In this document: piece by piece, positions 1-6,999 of the stretch
Layout of the letters: the number at the start of each line of letters is the position of its first letter
Numbering within the stretch: position 1 is the stretch's first letter
Program-made: the position numbers and the translations under genes
Assembly: GCA_002376965.1 (NCBI GenBank)
Contig: DFOV01000119.1
Span: 1,340 to 19,548 of the forward strand
Direction: 5' to 3'
Origin: Gammaproteobacteria bacterium UBA3532
GTDB taxonomy: Bacteria > Pseudomonadota > Gammaproteobacteria > Enterobacterales > UBA3532
Length of the DNA: 18,209 nt
Notes under the pieces: generated by a model
The model's input: only the letters and a program-made list of their open reading frames with translations
Told to the model about the DNA's origin: nothing
The model's database searches: none

Positions 1-24
1 GTTAGAATTAAGCAATGCTAATCT

Positions 25-212
25 GCCAGGGCAAGAACATGAACGCTCAAATTGGCTCCATTGTCGTTGAGTGTCTGGATGTTTCTGGAGCAAGTATCTG
101 CTGCATGGACGCAGCAGTTAAGCCATCATGGACGACTTTACGGCGTTTTGCGCAAGAAACTTCCAGCCATTCAGCGACAATGGACTGCAGCTGTTCATGA
201 TCTTGCCCTGGC
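25..212. repeat. 188-bp imperfect palindromic repeat, copy 1 (upstream of moaA)
   Basis: This is a long inverted repeat. The outer arms 25-44 and 193-212 pair at 19 of 20 positions, starting GCCAGGGCAAG and ending CTTGCCCTGGC. After an asymmetric internal loop, a second stem of 30 positions (57-86 with 155-184) follows with two mismatches (74/167 and 80/161) and two G-T wobbles. The apex carries a small hairpin, CTGCTGC / GCAGCAG at 98-117. A second copy starts near 18050; positions 26-184 align without gaps to 18051-18209 with 17 differences (about 89% identity). The element ends 37 bases before the moaA start, so it could lie in the moaA leader. It looks like a non-autonomous mobile or structured repeat. 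No transposase is visible and I cannot name the family. Confidence 0.8.
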
Positions 213-249
213 TCATCATGCAGCTCAAAGCCAAAGGTATCAATAAATT

Positions 250-1233
250 ATGACCACAACGCTCACAGACCGATTCGGTCGAACCATCGAATATATTCGG
301 TTGTCAGTCACCGACCGCTGTGATTTGCGTTGCTTTTATTGTATGCCAAAAGGCTTTAACGATTTCGAGGTGCCTGATAATTGGCTAACATTCGACGAAA
401 TTGAACGGGTAATCGCGGCATTTGCTGAACTCGGCGTGGCCCATGTGCGCATAACCGGAGGCGAACCGCTGGTGCGCAAAGGTATTGAGGACTTATCGTC
501 CCGCTTGTCATCCATCAATGGCATTACCGATCTATCCCTCAGCACCAATGGCATACGGCTAAGGAAAATCGCCCCCGCACTAGCTCAGGCAGGTATTGGG
601 CGTATCAATGTGAGCCTGGATACTCTCCAGAAAGAGCGTTTTCAGTCGATAACCGGGGGGAAAATAGAGAAGGTCTTTGCGGGTCTGGAAGCCGCAAGGA
701 ACGCTGGGTTAGCGCCGATTAAGCTGAATATGGTCGCCATGAAGGGGGTCAACGATGATGAGTATATCGATGTCGCCCAATACTGCATGGAAAAAGGCTT
801 TAGCTTGCGCTTTATTGAAACCATGCCGATGGGAAGCACCGGGCAAGATGCTGTCGACCACTATGTGAGTCTTGAAGATGTAAAACATCAGTTACAACAG
901 CGCTTTGAGTTGATTCCATCGACCATGCCGGGTGCAGGCCCTGCCAAATATTATCAAGTAGCAGGTAGCGAACTTAAAATAGGCTTTATTACTCCTATAT
1001 CTCAACACTTTTGTGATACTTGTAATCGCGTCCGGCTATCGGTGGATGGAACACTGTATATGTGTCTGGGTCAGTCGCATAACTACCCGCTGCGCGATTT
1101 ACTCAGACGCAGAATCCCTCAAGATGAACTGATCGAAGCCATCAGGAGCGCTATCGAACTAAAACCCGAACGGCATGAGTTTAACGAAAAGCCGCGTCAG
1201 GTCATTCGAATCATGTCGGTTACAGGCGGTTAA
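250..1233 (+). CDS. moaA: GTP 3',8-cyclase MoaA (molybdenum cofactor biosynthesis)
   Basis: MoaA is a radical-SAM enzyme that, with MoaC, converts GTP to cyclic pyranopterin monophosphate, the first step of molybdenum cofactor synthesis in the cytoplasm. The 327-residue product has the usual family length. The N-terminal radical-SAM cluster motif CxxxCxxC is C24, C28 and C31, followed by the GGEP SAM-binding motif at 70-73. The second, GTP-binding 4Fe-4S cluster uses C255, C258 and C272. The protein ends in Gly-Gly, the conserved MoaA tail needed for activity. The ATG at 250 gives the typical start, with only a weak, distant purine run (AAAGG, 233-237) before it. No other moa/moe gene is in the window, so it appears to be a lone gene here. 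It is convergent with the next gene, 20 bases away. The palindromic repeat sits immediately upstream and may contain or displace its promoter. Confidence 0.96.
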   Translation: MTTTLTDRFGRTIEYIRLSVTDRCDLRCFYCMPKGFNDFEVPDNWLTFDEIERVIAAFAELGVAHVRITGGEPLVRKGIEDLSSRLSSINGITDLSLSTNGIRLRKIAPALAQAGIGRINVSLDTLQKERFQSITGGKIEKVFAGLEAARNAGLAPIKLNMVAMKGVNDDEYIDVAQYCMEKGFSLRFIETMPMGSTGQDAVDHYVSLEDVKHQLQQRFELIPSTMPGAGPAKYYQVAGSELKIGFITPISQHFCDTCNRVRLSVDGTLYMCLGQSHNYPLRDLLRRRIPQDELIEAIRSAIELKPERHEFNEKPRQVIRIMSVTGG

Positions 1234-1253
1234 GCGGAAAGCTAAACTGAACG

Positions 1254-2759
1254 CTAACCCCAAAACGGTTTTAATCGGTTAAGCCCTTCTAGGGTTTGTG
1301 TTATGGCCATCACGCATGCACCACGCTCATTTCCCAGCCAGTCAAGCACTTCACCTTGCTCGTTTTGAGGTAGTTTATCCACTTTATGGGCTAGCCACTT
1401 AAGCCTGTTTAACTCATCGGCCCCTGCAACCAGATCATGCCAAGGGGCAAGGAAACGCCGAACTTTCTTTTCTTTATAAAACTGTTGCCAATACAGGGTA
1501 AGCCGAATCAACCGCTCAATGCGTTGCTGCGGACCTTGCCAGCCACCCTCATCCTGCTTGATGTCACGTACATTTTGCTCAACATCAAGCCAATGTTCTT
1601 CAAACCAGTGAGCCAAAAAGGCGGCCAGCGAACGTTTTGAACGCTTTTTCAATCGGGATGATTCATCTCCGCGCCACGGCTGCAAATATACCCACTCAGA
1701 CAAAGAAATAAGCATTTGCCCCATTTGAACGCCAAAGACAATATCATTAATTTCTGGAATGAGCGTATCCCAGCTTTTTATATGCTTATAAGACTTAGCC
1801 CAAGCCAGCAGCGTTTGCTGTGAGTCGAGGTCCCCTAGCCGCAGCTTTTCTAGTTCGCTTAACCAAAGCCCGTAACGACATTGTTCATCAAGCGGTTCAA
1901 GCTGCTCGTAGACATCCATCAACTGACTGCGAATCTCGGTACTAGCCGAACGAGAAACGGCAGATTTGAACATCCACAGCAGATCTTTGATTGTCACGAA
2001 TGAACGGATAAGTTCAACAAAGGTCGTTTGCGACTGAGCCTCTTGCCAATTGGCCACACAAGCCAATAACTGAGACAGCTGGTTGGAGATGATGGCTCTA
2101 AACGCATCCAAAACCAGGGTATCCCCTTGAGGCAAAGATACAGCGATTGGGGCCTCCGTGCCGCGAGCCAATTGATAGCCCCTGCCCGCTTTTGTTATCT
2201 CATGAATTTGCAACGGCACTTTGCCCGCCAGCTCTTTGGCTAAAGCAAAAATATCTTGCGGATCACCCCTTTTAAGCTCCAGCTCTATTTCGCTGATCGG
2301 CCAGCTACGCTTTTTCGCTTCAACTTGGCCTTGATCAATGGCCATTTCAATCAGTGAACTCTGAAACGGAATATCCAGGGTTTCTCGGGTGAAATCCGTC
2401 GTAAATACAACCCGAAGCTCACTGGATAGAGCGCTTAACAGCCCTCGAATCTCAGAAGAGCTTACTTTATCAATCTCTAATTCCGGGTATTTGACATCCG
2501 CTTCGAACTCTTGACGTTCATGCAGCCCTCCCGAAGAAGAACCCGCAGTTTTAACTGTTTGAATAAAGCGTGATCCAGACTCACGAATACGAATCGCCAA
2601 CCGGTGCTCAGACAAGGAAAACGAGGATGTATCGTAATACCAGTTCCTCAAATGGTGGGTTTGAATATTGGCAATATTCTCAGCAATGATGGGATGTTTT
2701 TTCAATTTACCGACAGCCTGTGGGGAGACTGTCAATTTAAGCTCAACCTCTGTGTCCAT
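1254..2759 (-). CDS. CYTH-CHAD protein (YgiF-like inorganic triphosphatase family), CHAD part divergent
   Basis: This 501-residue protein has an N-terminal CYTH domain (about residues 1-200) and a C-terminal helical CHAD-like domain (about 205-500), the architecture of E. coli YgiF. CYTH signatures are visible: ExExK at E4, E6 and K8; YYDT at 41-44; an Arg/Lys-rich strand around 53-70; SEIELELK at 156-163; and a terminal K-x-x-R-GY near 190-195. In the family these residues line a tunnel that binds metal and triphosphate, usually to hydrolyse inorganic triphosphate. CHAD domains bind polyphosphate, but here the first helix lacks the usual HxxR-type His/Arg pattern (VELIRSFVTIKDLLWMF), so polyphosphate binding is uncertain. 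The ATG at 2759 is preceded in frame by TAA, which fixes the start; AGGAG lies about 14 bases upstream. It is divergent from the phosphate-uptake genes across a gap with PhoB-type repeats, which suggests a phosphate-related role. Confidence 0.88.
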   Translation of the reverse strand: MDTEVELKLTVSPQAVGKLKKHPIIAENIANIQTHHLRNWYYDTSSFSLSEHRLAIRIRESGSRFIQTVKTAGSSSGGLHERQEFEADVKYPELEIDKVSSSEIRGLLSALSSELRVVFTTDFTRETLDIPFQSSLIEMAIDQGQVEAKKRSWPISEIELELKRGDPQDIFALAKELAGKVPLQIHEITKAGRGYQLARGTEAPIAVSLPQGDTLVLDAFRAIISNQLSQLLACVANWQEAQSQTTFVELIRSFVTIKDLLWMFKSAVSRSASTEIRSQLMDVYEQLEPLDEQCRYGLWLSELEKLRLGDLDSQQTLLAWAKSYKHIKSWDTLIPEINDIVFGVQMGQMLISLSEWVYLQPWRGDESSRLKKRSKRSLAAFLAHWFEEHWLDVEQNVRDIKQDEGGWQGPQQRIERLIRLTLYWQQFYKEKKVRRFLAPWHDLVAGADELNRLKWLAHKVDKLPQNEQGEVLDWLGNERGACVMAITQTLEGLNRLKPFWG

Positions 2760-2860
2760 TTTAGAAACAGTGCGCTCCTGATTGTAAGGCTATAATCTAA
2801 ACCGAAAGTATATACCTATTTCCAGGCAGTTGGCGATATTTGTAACGCGCAGCCAATACT

Positions 2861-2926
2861 TTGTCATACCTCATTTGCCACCTTGTCATATTTCATTCAC
2901 TAATTTGTCATAGTTCATAGTGTTTG
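2861..2926 (+). promoter_or_regulatory. Triple PhoB-type box array
   Basis: TTGTCAT occurs at 2861, 2883 and 2905, exactly 22 bases apart, each followed 11 bases after its start by a weaker CAT-starting unit (2872, 2894, 2916). This is the 11-base repeat geometry of Pho boxes (consensus CTGTCAT plus an AT-rich tail), with three dimers in tandem. The array reads towards the DUF47-Pit genes and ends about 15 bases before a TATAAT. This fits PhoB acting as a substitute for the -35 element. Confidence 0.75.
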
Positions 2927-2940
2927 CCTATTCAATCCCC

Positions 2941-2946
2941 TATAAT
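2941..2946 (+). promoter_or_regulatory. -10 box of the DUF47-pit promoter
   Basis: A perfect TATAAT follows the Pho-box array. No good -35 hexamer stands at the 17-base spacing, as expected for a PhoB-activated promoter. The start codon lies 36 bases downstream, so the leader is short. Confidence 0.65.
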
Positions 2947-2981
2947 GCGCCCGCGCAAAACCAATACAGGATTGAACTAAT

Positions 2982-3662
2982 ATGGCTTCACAAAATCCAT
3001 TTTTAGCAATGTTTGCCCGCTCCCCCGTGGGCCCCATTCAAGAACATATGGGCGTCGCATTACAGAGTGTCGAAAAGCTTTCTTCTTTTATTTCTGCCGT
3101 TTACCAGCAAGATTGGGCGGAAGTAGAATCTATAAGACTGGAAATTGCCAAGGATGAAGCAAAAGCAGATCAGCTCAAAAAAGAGATACGACTCCACCTT
3201 CCCCAAGGTTTATTCATGCCGGTGCCACGAGTTGACCTTCTAGAACTGGTCGCCATGCAAGATAAGCTCGCCAACAAGGCTAAAGATATCGCAGGTATCA
3301 TGACTGGGCGAGAAATGCAGATCCATGCCGAATTGCAACCGTTGTTCACCCAGTATATCGAAAGCGTCATTTCAACAGCCCGGCAAGCCAAGCTCGCCAT
3401 TGATGAGCTGGACGAACTCTTTGAAGTAGGGTTTAACGGCAAAGAAGTTGCCCTGACTCATAGCATGATCGAAAAGCTGGATCAGCTCGAAGATGAAACC
3501 GACGACATTCAAATCAAAGTGAGACGCAAGCTATTTGAGCTTGAAAAAGACCTGCACCCAGTTGATGTGATGTTTTTATATCGCGTCATTGACTGGATCG
3601 GCGCCTTAGCTGATCGCGCACAACGCGTTGGCGCTCGCCTCGAAATATTGTTAGCCAAATAA
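2982..3662 (+). CDS. DUF47 / TIGR00153 PhoU-like protein, partner of Pit
   Basis: This 226-residue, almost entirely helical protein belongs to the DUF47 (TIGR00153) group, distant relatives of PhoU commonly encoded just upstream of Pit-type permeases. Recognisable parts are the N-terminal NPFLAMFARSP segment, a region rich in acidic residues and lysine around 47-70 (EIAKDEAKADQLKKEIR), the LPQGLFMPVPR turn near 73-83, and a second acidic helix LDQLEDETDDIQ near 165-176. The paired E/DxxxD helices match the metal-binding helices of PhoU proteins. The family is thought to act in the cytoplasm to control the adjacent permease; that role is inferred. AGGA precedes the ATG by 10 bases. The next gene starts 12 bases after the stop, so the two are surely co-transcribed from the Pho-box promoter. 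Confidence 0.9.
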   Translation: MASQNPFLAMFARSPVGPIQEHMGVALQSVEKLSSFISAVYQQDWAEVESIRLEIAKDEAKADQLKKEIRLHLPQGLFMPVPRVDLLELVAMQDKLANKAKDIAGIMTGREMQIHAELQPLFTQYIESVISTARQAKLAIDELDELFEVGFNGKEVALTHSMIEKLDQLEDETDDIQIKVRRKLFELEKDLHPVDVMFLYRVIDWIGALADRAQRVGARLEILLAK

Positions 3663-3674
3663 AGGTATTCATCT

Positions 3675-4937
3675 ATGACGATTATTGCAGAATACGGTCA
3701 ATTCTTTGTAATACTGGCCGCGCTCTTCGGGCTTGTCATGGCGGCTGGCATCGGTATGAATGATGTAGCCAATGCAATGGGAACGTCTGTCGGCTCCAAG
3801 GCCTTGACGATTAAACAAGCGATATTGGTTGCCATGCTGTTTGAGTTTGCCGGTGCATTTCTAGCTGGTGGACAAGTAACCTCGACCATTCGTAAAGGCA
3901 TTATTGATCCCAGCTCTCTGGCTCAGACGCCAGAGCTGTTGATTTATGGCATGCTCGCGTCACTGCTTGCTGCCGGTATATGGTTGCTCATTGCAACACG
4001 AAATGGCTGGCCGGTCTCGACCACCCACTCCATTGTTGGTGCGATTATAGGCTTTGGTGCCGTAGGCATTGGTGTCGATGCCGTCAAATGGGGCAAAGTT
4101 GTGTCTATTGTTGGTAGTTGGATCGTCACGCCATTGTTGGCTGGTGTTATCTCTTATTTGATTTTTCGCAGTGTCCAAAAGCTTATCCTCGCAACAGACA
4201 AGCCACTGGAACGCGCCAAAACCTACGTACCTTTCTATATGTTTCTGGCAGGGTTTGCGATTGCTCTTGTCACCTTTTTGAAAGGCCTGAAACATGTTGG
4301 CCTGCATCTTTCAACACTGGAAGCATACGGCTATGCACTACTTATTGGTATTGGTGTTGCGCTAATTGGTATCTTTTTTATTCGTAAGCTGAAATTCGAT
4401 CCGAATGCGGATAAAGACTTTCATTACACCAATGTCGAAAAAATATTTGCGATCCTGATGGTAGTAACCGCCTGTGGTATGGCTTTTGCCCACGGCTCAA
4501 ACGACGTTGCCAATGCCATTGGGCCTTTAGCGGCCATCGTTAGTATTGTCGCTAACAACGGGGAAATTGTCAGCAAGTCAGCCCTGCCACTGTGGATACT
4601 GCTATTGGGCGGCTTTGGCATTGTCGCAGGCCTCGCCATCTATGGCCATAAAGTAATTGCGACAATAGGTAAAGGAATCACTGAATTAACGCCCAGCCGA
4701 GGTTTTGCCGCTGAATTATCCGCAGCATCCACGGTCGTCATTGCCTCAGGCACCGGGCTTCCTGTCTCAACGACCCAGACGCTGGTTGGAGCCGTTTTAG
4801 GCGTCGGCTTTGCACGGGGCATCAGTGCACTGAACCTGAACGTTATTCGCACGATATTTATGTCATGGGTTATTACTCTGCCAGTTGGTGCGGCGTTATC
4901 CATCCTGTTTTTCTTCATATTCAAAAGCATCTTTTAG
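3675..4937 (+). CDS. Pit-family low-affinity inorganic phosphate permease
   Basis: This 420-residue inner-membrane protein of the PiT (PHO4) family imports phosphate, typically as a metal-phosphate complex driven by protons or sodium. The internal duplication of the family is clear: GMNDVANA at 27-34 is mirrored by GSNDVANA at 274-281, and PVSTTHSIVGA from 113 is mirrored by PVSTTQTLVGA from 363. About ten hydrophobic segments surround a hydrophilic central loop near 238-256. An AAAGG stands about nine bases before the ATG. The gene follows its DUF47 partner by 12 bases. A Pit transporter under Pho boxes is noteworthy, because E. coli pitA is not a classic PhoB target. Whether it prefers protons or sodium cannot be read from the sequence. 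Confidence 0.95.
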   Translation: MTIIAEYGQFFVILAALFGLVMAAGIGMNDVANAMGTSVGSKALTIKQAILVAMLFEFAGAFLAGGQVTSTIRKGIIDPSSLAQTPELLIYGMLASLLAAGIWLLIATRNGWPVSTTHSIVGAIIGFGAVGIGVDAVKWGKVVSIVGSWIVTPLLAGVISYLIFRSVQKLILATDKPLERAKTYVPFYMFLAGFAIALVTFLKGLKHVGLHLSTLEAYGYALLIGIGVALIGIFFIRKLKFDPNADKDFHYTNVEKIFAILMVVTACGMAFAHGSNDVANAIGPLAAIVSIVANNGEIVSKSALPLWILLLGGFGIVAGLAIYGHKVIATIGKGITELTPSRGFAAELSAASTVVIASGTGLPVSTTQTLVGAVLGVGFARGISALNLNVIRTIFMSWVITLPVGAALSILFFFIFKSIF

Positions 4938-4945
4938 TGCTACTG

Positions 4946-4969
4946 CCCTGCTGCCAGCGCGCAGCAGGG
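4946..4969 (+). terminator. Strong hairpin after pit, lacking a T-run
   Basis: CCCTGCTGC (4946-4954) and GCAGCAGGG (4961-4969) form a perfect 9-bp GC-rich stem with a six-base loop, nine bases after the pit stop codon. It is followed by TCCCTTCG rather than a run of T, so it may be a weak terminator or a 3'-end stabilising structure for the DUF47-pit message. Confidence 0.5.
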
Positions 4970-5053
4970 TCCCTTCGCTGACAAACTCATTCACTGTGCC
5001 CTCGTCCTTTGGTAAACTTGCCGACTAAATTTAACGGACTTGGGATTATTACT

Positions 5054-5620
5054 GTGAAAAACTGGATTCTAGTGCTGGCGCTCACTTTATCTTCTTCGGC
5101 ATGGGCTGCTCAGGAAGTGTATGTATCGGATGAGCTTTCTATCTTTGTTCGCAGCGGACCAACGCGAGAATACCGAATCATCAATGCCCTTAAAAGCGGC
5201 ACCAAACTCAAACTGATCGATCAAAATAAAGAAACCGGCTACTCCAAAGTAGCTACCGATACAGGAAAAACCGGCTGGGTACTAACTAAAGAGATCCAGG
5301 CCGAGCCAGTTGCACGAATGCTATTATCTAACGCACGTGGCGATAAGAAAAAAATGGAGGAGCAGCGAGAAGAAACGCTGTCAAAGCTGCGAAATGCCTT
5401 AAACCGGATTGACGAACTACAAGCTAATAACACCAAGCTCAACAGCGAGGTTATAAAGCTAGAACGTGAGCTTAACTCGGTCACCACGCAAAATATGCAG
5501 TTAAAATCGCGCAGCAACAAAGACTTATTTATCCTCGGTGCTGGACTCATGTTTATTGGTGTCGTCGTCGGAGCCATTGTCCGCCGTGCGAAGCCACCGC
5601 GACGTCGCGACGCCTGGTAA
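5054..5620 (+). CDS. SH3-domain and membrane-anchor protein (YgiM / TIGR04211 family)
   Basis: Starting at the GTG at 5054, the product is 188 residues with a clear cleavable signal peptide (MKNWILVLALTLSSSAWA, then AQE). A bacterial SH3 (SH3b) domain follows at about residues 20-85, with the typical VRSGP..Y motif and a GWV strand. Next come a charged coiled coil at about 95-155, one transmembrane helix at about 156-175, and a basic tail (RRAKPPRRR). This order is that of E. coli YgiM. The exact function is unknown; the SH3b domain should face the periplasm and may contact peptidoglycan or another envelope protein. A TTG 45 bases upstream would only add residues before the signal peptide, so I prefer the GTG. 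In many gammaproteobacteria ygiM neighbours ygiF (the CYTH-CHAD gene), and that neighbourhood is loosely kept here. Confidence 0.88.
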   Translation: MKNWILVLALTLSSSAWAAQEVYVSDELSIFVRSGPTREYRIINALKSGTKLKLIDQNKETGYSKVATDTGKTGWVLTKEIQAEPVARMLLSNARGDKKKMEEQREETLSKLRNALNRIDELQANNTKLNSEVIKLERELNSVTTQNMQLKSRSNKDLFILGAGLMFIGVVVGAIVRRAKPPRRRDAW

Positions 5621-5648
5621 TACTTTTTAGATCTGGTAGCGCCTTCTA

Positions 5649-5930
5649 TATACCCAAACGACTTCAAGATGCTTGATTCAGCCAGTCAGAAAGTTGCCAT
5701 ATTCAAGGCATGGTTGCGCAGGAATAGTGGTTCTATTTCAAGCAAGCATAACGCAGAAGATGGCAACTTTCTGACTGGCCCTGCTAGCAGATTAATGAAG
5801 GGCGATAACCAGGGCACTAGTCACAGCGTTGTCTCTCTTGCCAAGGGAGTGACCATTGCCTGCGAGAGACGCCTTGTTCCTAGCGCCCTGGTTATCGCTG
5901 AATCAAGCATCTTGAAGTCGTTTGGGTATA
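5649..5930. repeat. 282-bp palindromic element with three-way-junction fold
   Basis: The ends are a perfect 33-bp inverted repeat (5649-5681 and 5898-5930), beginning TATACCCAAACG and ending CGTTTGGGTATA. Inside are two independent arms. Arm A pairs 5681-5700 with 5760-5779 (20 of 20), with a smaller hairpin at 5721-5739 at its tip. Arm B pairs 5802-5820 with 5880-5898 (18 of 19), with an inner GTCTCTC / GAGAGAC stem at 5831-5837 / 5864-5870. Between the arms lies a 10-base perfect palindrome, CTGCTAGCAG (5781-5790). If the ends are read as TACCC...GGGTA, the flanks are TA/TA, the size of a small target duplication. No protein-coding signal is credible. It resembles a MITE-like intergenic element between two convergent genes. 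There is only one copy in the window. Confidence 0.85.
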
Positions 5931-5933
5931 CAT

Positions 5934-5966
5934 AAAAAGCCCCAAGCAATTCTGCTGGGGCTTTTT
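5934..5966. terminator. Bidirectional rho-independent terminator
   Basis: AAAAAGCCCC-A-AGCA (5934-5948) pairs with TGCTGGGGCTTTTT (5953-5966) around a four-base loop, with one bulged A. The A-run and T-run at the two ends make it work in both directions. It serves galU on the minus strand and, on the plus strand, transcripts coming through the SH3 gene and the palindromic element. Confidence 0.88.
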
Positions 5967-5984
5967 AATCTCTTTGAAAGCTAT

Positions 5985-6827
5985 CTATACGCCTAGTCCT
6001 GGCTTATAGATGTTCTCGTATACATGGTTGGTTGCTTCAACAAAGCCATGTACGTTTCCACAGTCAAAGCGGGTGCCTTTAAACTGATAGGCCAAAACAC
6101 AACCATCCTTGGCCTGAGCATTCAAGGCATCGGTTAATTGAATTTCATTATTTCGACCGCGTGGCGTGTTACGAATAATATCAAAAATATCCGGTGTCAG
6201 GATATAGCGACCGATAATCGCCAAGTTGCTTGGTGCATCATCTGGATCGGGCTTTTCCACCATTTTGTTAATACGGAACAAACCACTTTTCATCGGCTCA
6301 CCATCAACCACGCCATAAGCGCTGATTTCTTCCTTTGGCACTTCCATCACAGCAACAATGCTACAGCGGAATTGATTGTACAACTTAACCATTTGTTGCA
6401 TGACACCATCACAGCCCGGCTCAACCAAGCAAAGGTCATCGGAAAGCACCACTCCGAAAGGCTCATTACCAATCAGCGTCTCTCCTGTAAGGATTGCGTG
6501 CCCCAAGCCTTCCATCGAACGCTGGCGCGTAAAGGAAAACGTACACTCATCCTGTAGCTTGCGAATGCTATGTAGATATTTTTCTTTCGCCGAGCCAGCA
6601 ATTTCCGCTTCCAGCTCGTAGTTATTATCAAAGTGGTCTGCGATAGCGCGTTTATTCCGACCAGTAACAAAAGCAACCTGCTTTAATCCTGCATCTAGCG
6701 CTTCTTCAACGCCCCACTGCACCAGCGGTTTATGCACAATGGGCAACATTTCCTTTGCCATAGCTTTAGTAACGGGTAAAAAGCGCGTTCCGTAGCCCGC
6801 GACAGGAAACAAACATTTACGAATCAT
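5985..6827 (-). CDS. galU: UTP--glucose-1-phosphate uridylyltransferase GalU
   Basis: GalU makes UDP-glucose from UTP and glucose-1-phosphate in the cytoplasm, feeding cell-envelope glycans, osmolytes and sugar interconversion. The 280-residue product shows the nucleotidyltransferase signature GYGTRFLPVTKAMAKEMLP (11-29), the metal-site aspartates near D130-D131 (VLSDD), and the VEKP motif at 190-193 that contacts the sugar nucleotide. Length and motifs agree with the bacterial GalU family throughout. On the minus strand, GGAG stands eight bases before the ATG. The gene ends 18 bases from the bidirectional terminator. A long upstream region with a tandem 18-bp repeat separates it from the divergent GH13_18 sugar phosphorylase. 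That enzyme may release glucose-1-phosphate that GalU could use (inference). Confidence 0.96.
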   Translation of the reverse strand: MIRKCLFPVAGYGTRFLPVTKAMAKEMLPIVHKPLVQWGVEEALDAGLKQVAFVTGRNKRAIADHFDNNYELEAEIAGSAKEKYLHSIRKLQDECTFSFTRQRSMEGLGHAILTGETLIGNEPFGVVLSDDLCLVEPGCDGVMQQMVKLYNQFRCSIVAVMEVPKEEISAYGVVDGEPMKSGLFRINKMVEKPDPDDAPSNLAIIGRYILTPDIFDIIRNTPRGRNNEIQLTDALNAQAKDGCVLAYQFKGTRFDCGNVHGFVEATNHVYENIYKPGLGV

Positions 6828-6917
6828 AAGTTACACTCCATTGATTCAATCATTAAACCACAGCCCCATGTACGCTATCATTGTCGTTCAGACAGCGCCA
6901 CCTACAATTTGCCAAAC

Positions 6918-6953
6918 ACAAACAGATTGTCGAAAACAAACAAATTGTCGAAA
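6918..6953. repeat. Tandem 18-bp direct repeat in the galU leader
   Basis: Two abutting 18-base units (6918-6935 and 6936-6953) read ACAAACRATTGTCGAAA-like with a single difference (G at 6925, A at 6943). Seen from galU they read TTTCGACAAT followed by TTGTTTGT. The exact abutment makes either a simple duplication or a pair of same-face binding sites possible. Confidence 0.75.
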
Positions 6954-6968
6954 AAAACAACGAGCCAT

Positions 6969-6999
6969 AGTATACCAATATTGTTGTGCGCTAATACAA
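6969..6999 (-). promoter_or_regulatory. Candidate galU promoter (extended -10)
   Basis: On the minus strand, TATACT (6969-6974) is preceded by TGG, which gives an extended -10 (TGnTATACT). TTGTAT at 6994-6999 could be a -35 at a long 19-base spacing. Transcription from here would carry both copies of the 18-bp repeat in the galU leader. This rests on motif matching only. Confidence 0.4.

Noticed and set aside
15..200. Small open frame inside palindromic repeat copy 1, also open in copy 2 (starting MNAQ)
   Set aside because: Differences between copies are mostly amino-acid changing and follow the stem pairing, so the open frame is a by-product of the repeat.
25..249. Molybdenum-cofactor riboswitch upstream of moaA
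   Set aside because: The same sequence occurs after ureD, unrelated to Moco, and it is a long palindrome rather than a recognisable Moco aptamer.
5669..5935. 88-codon open frame across the three-arm element
   Set aside because: It lies entirely in paired inverted-repeat sequence with no ribosome site and no protein-like composition.
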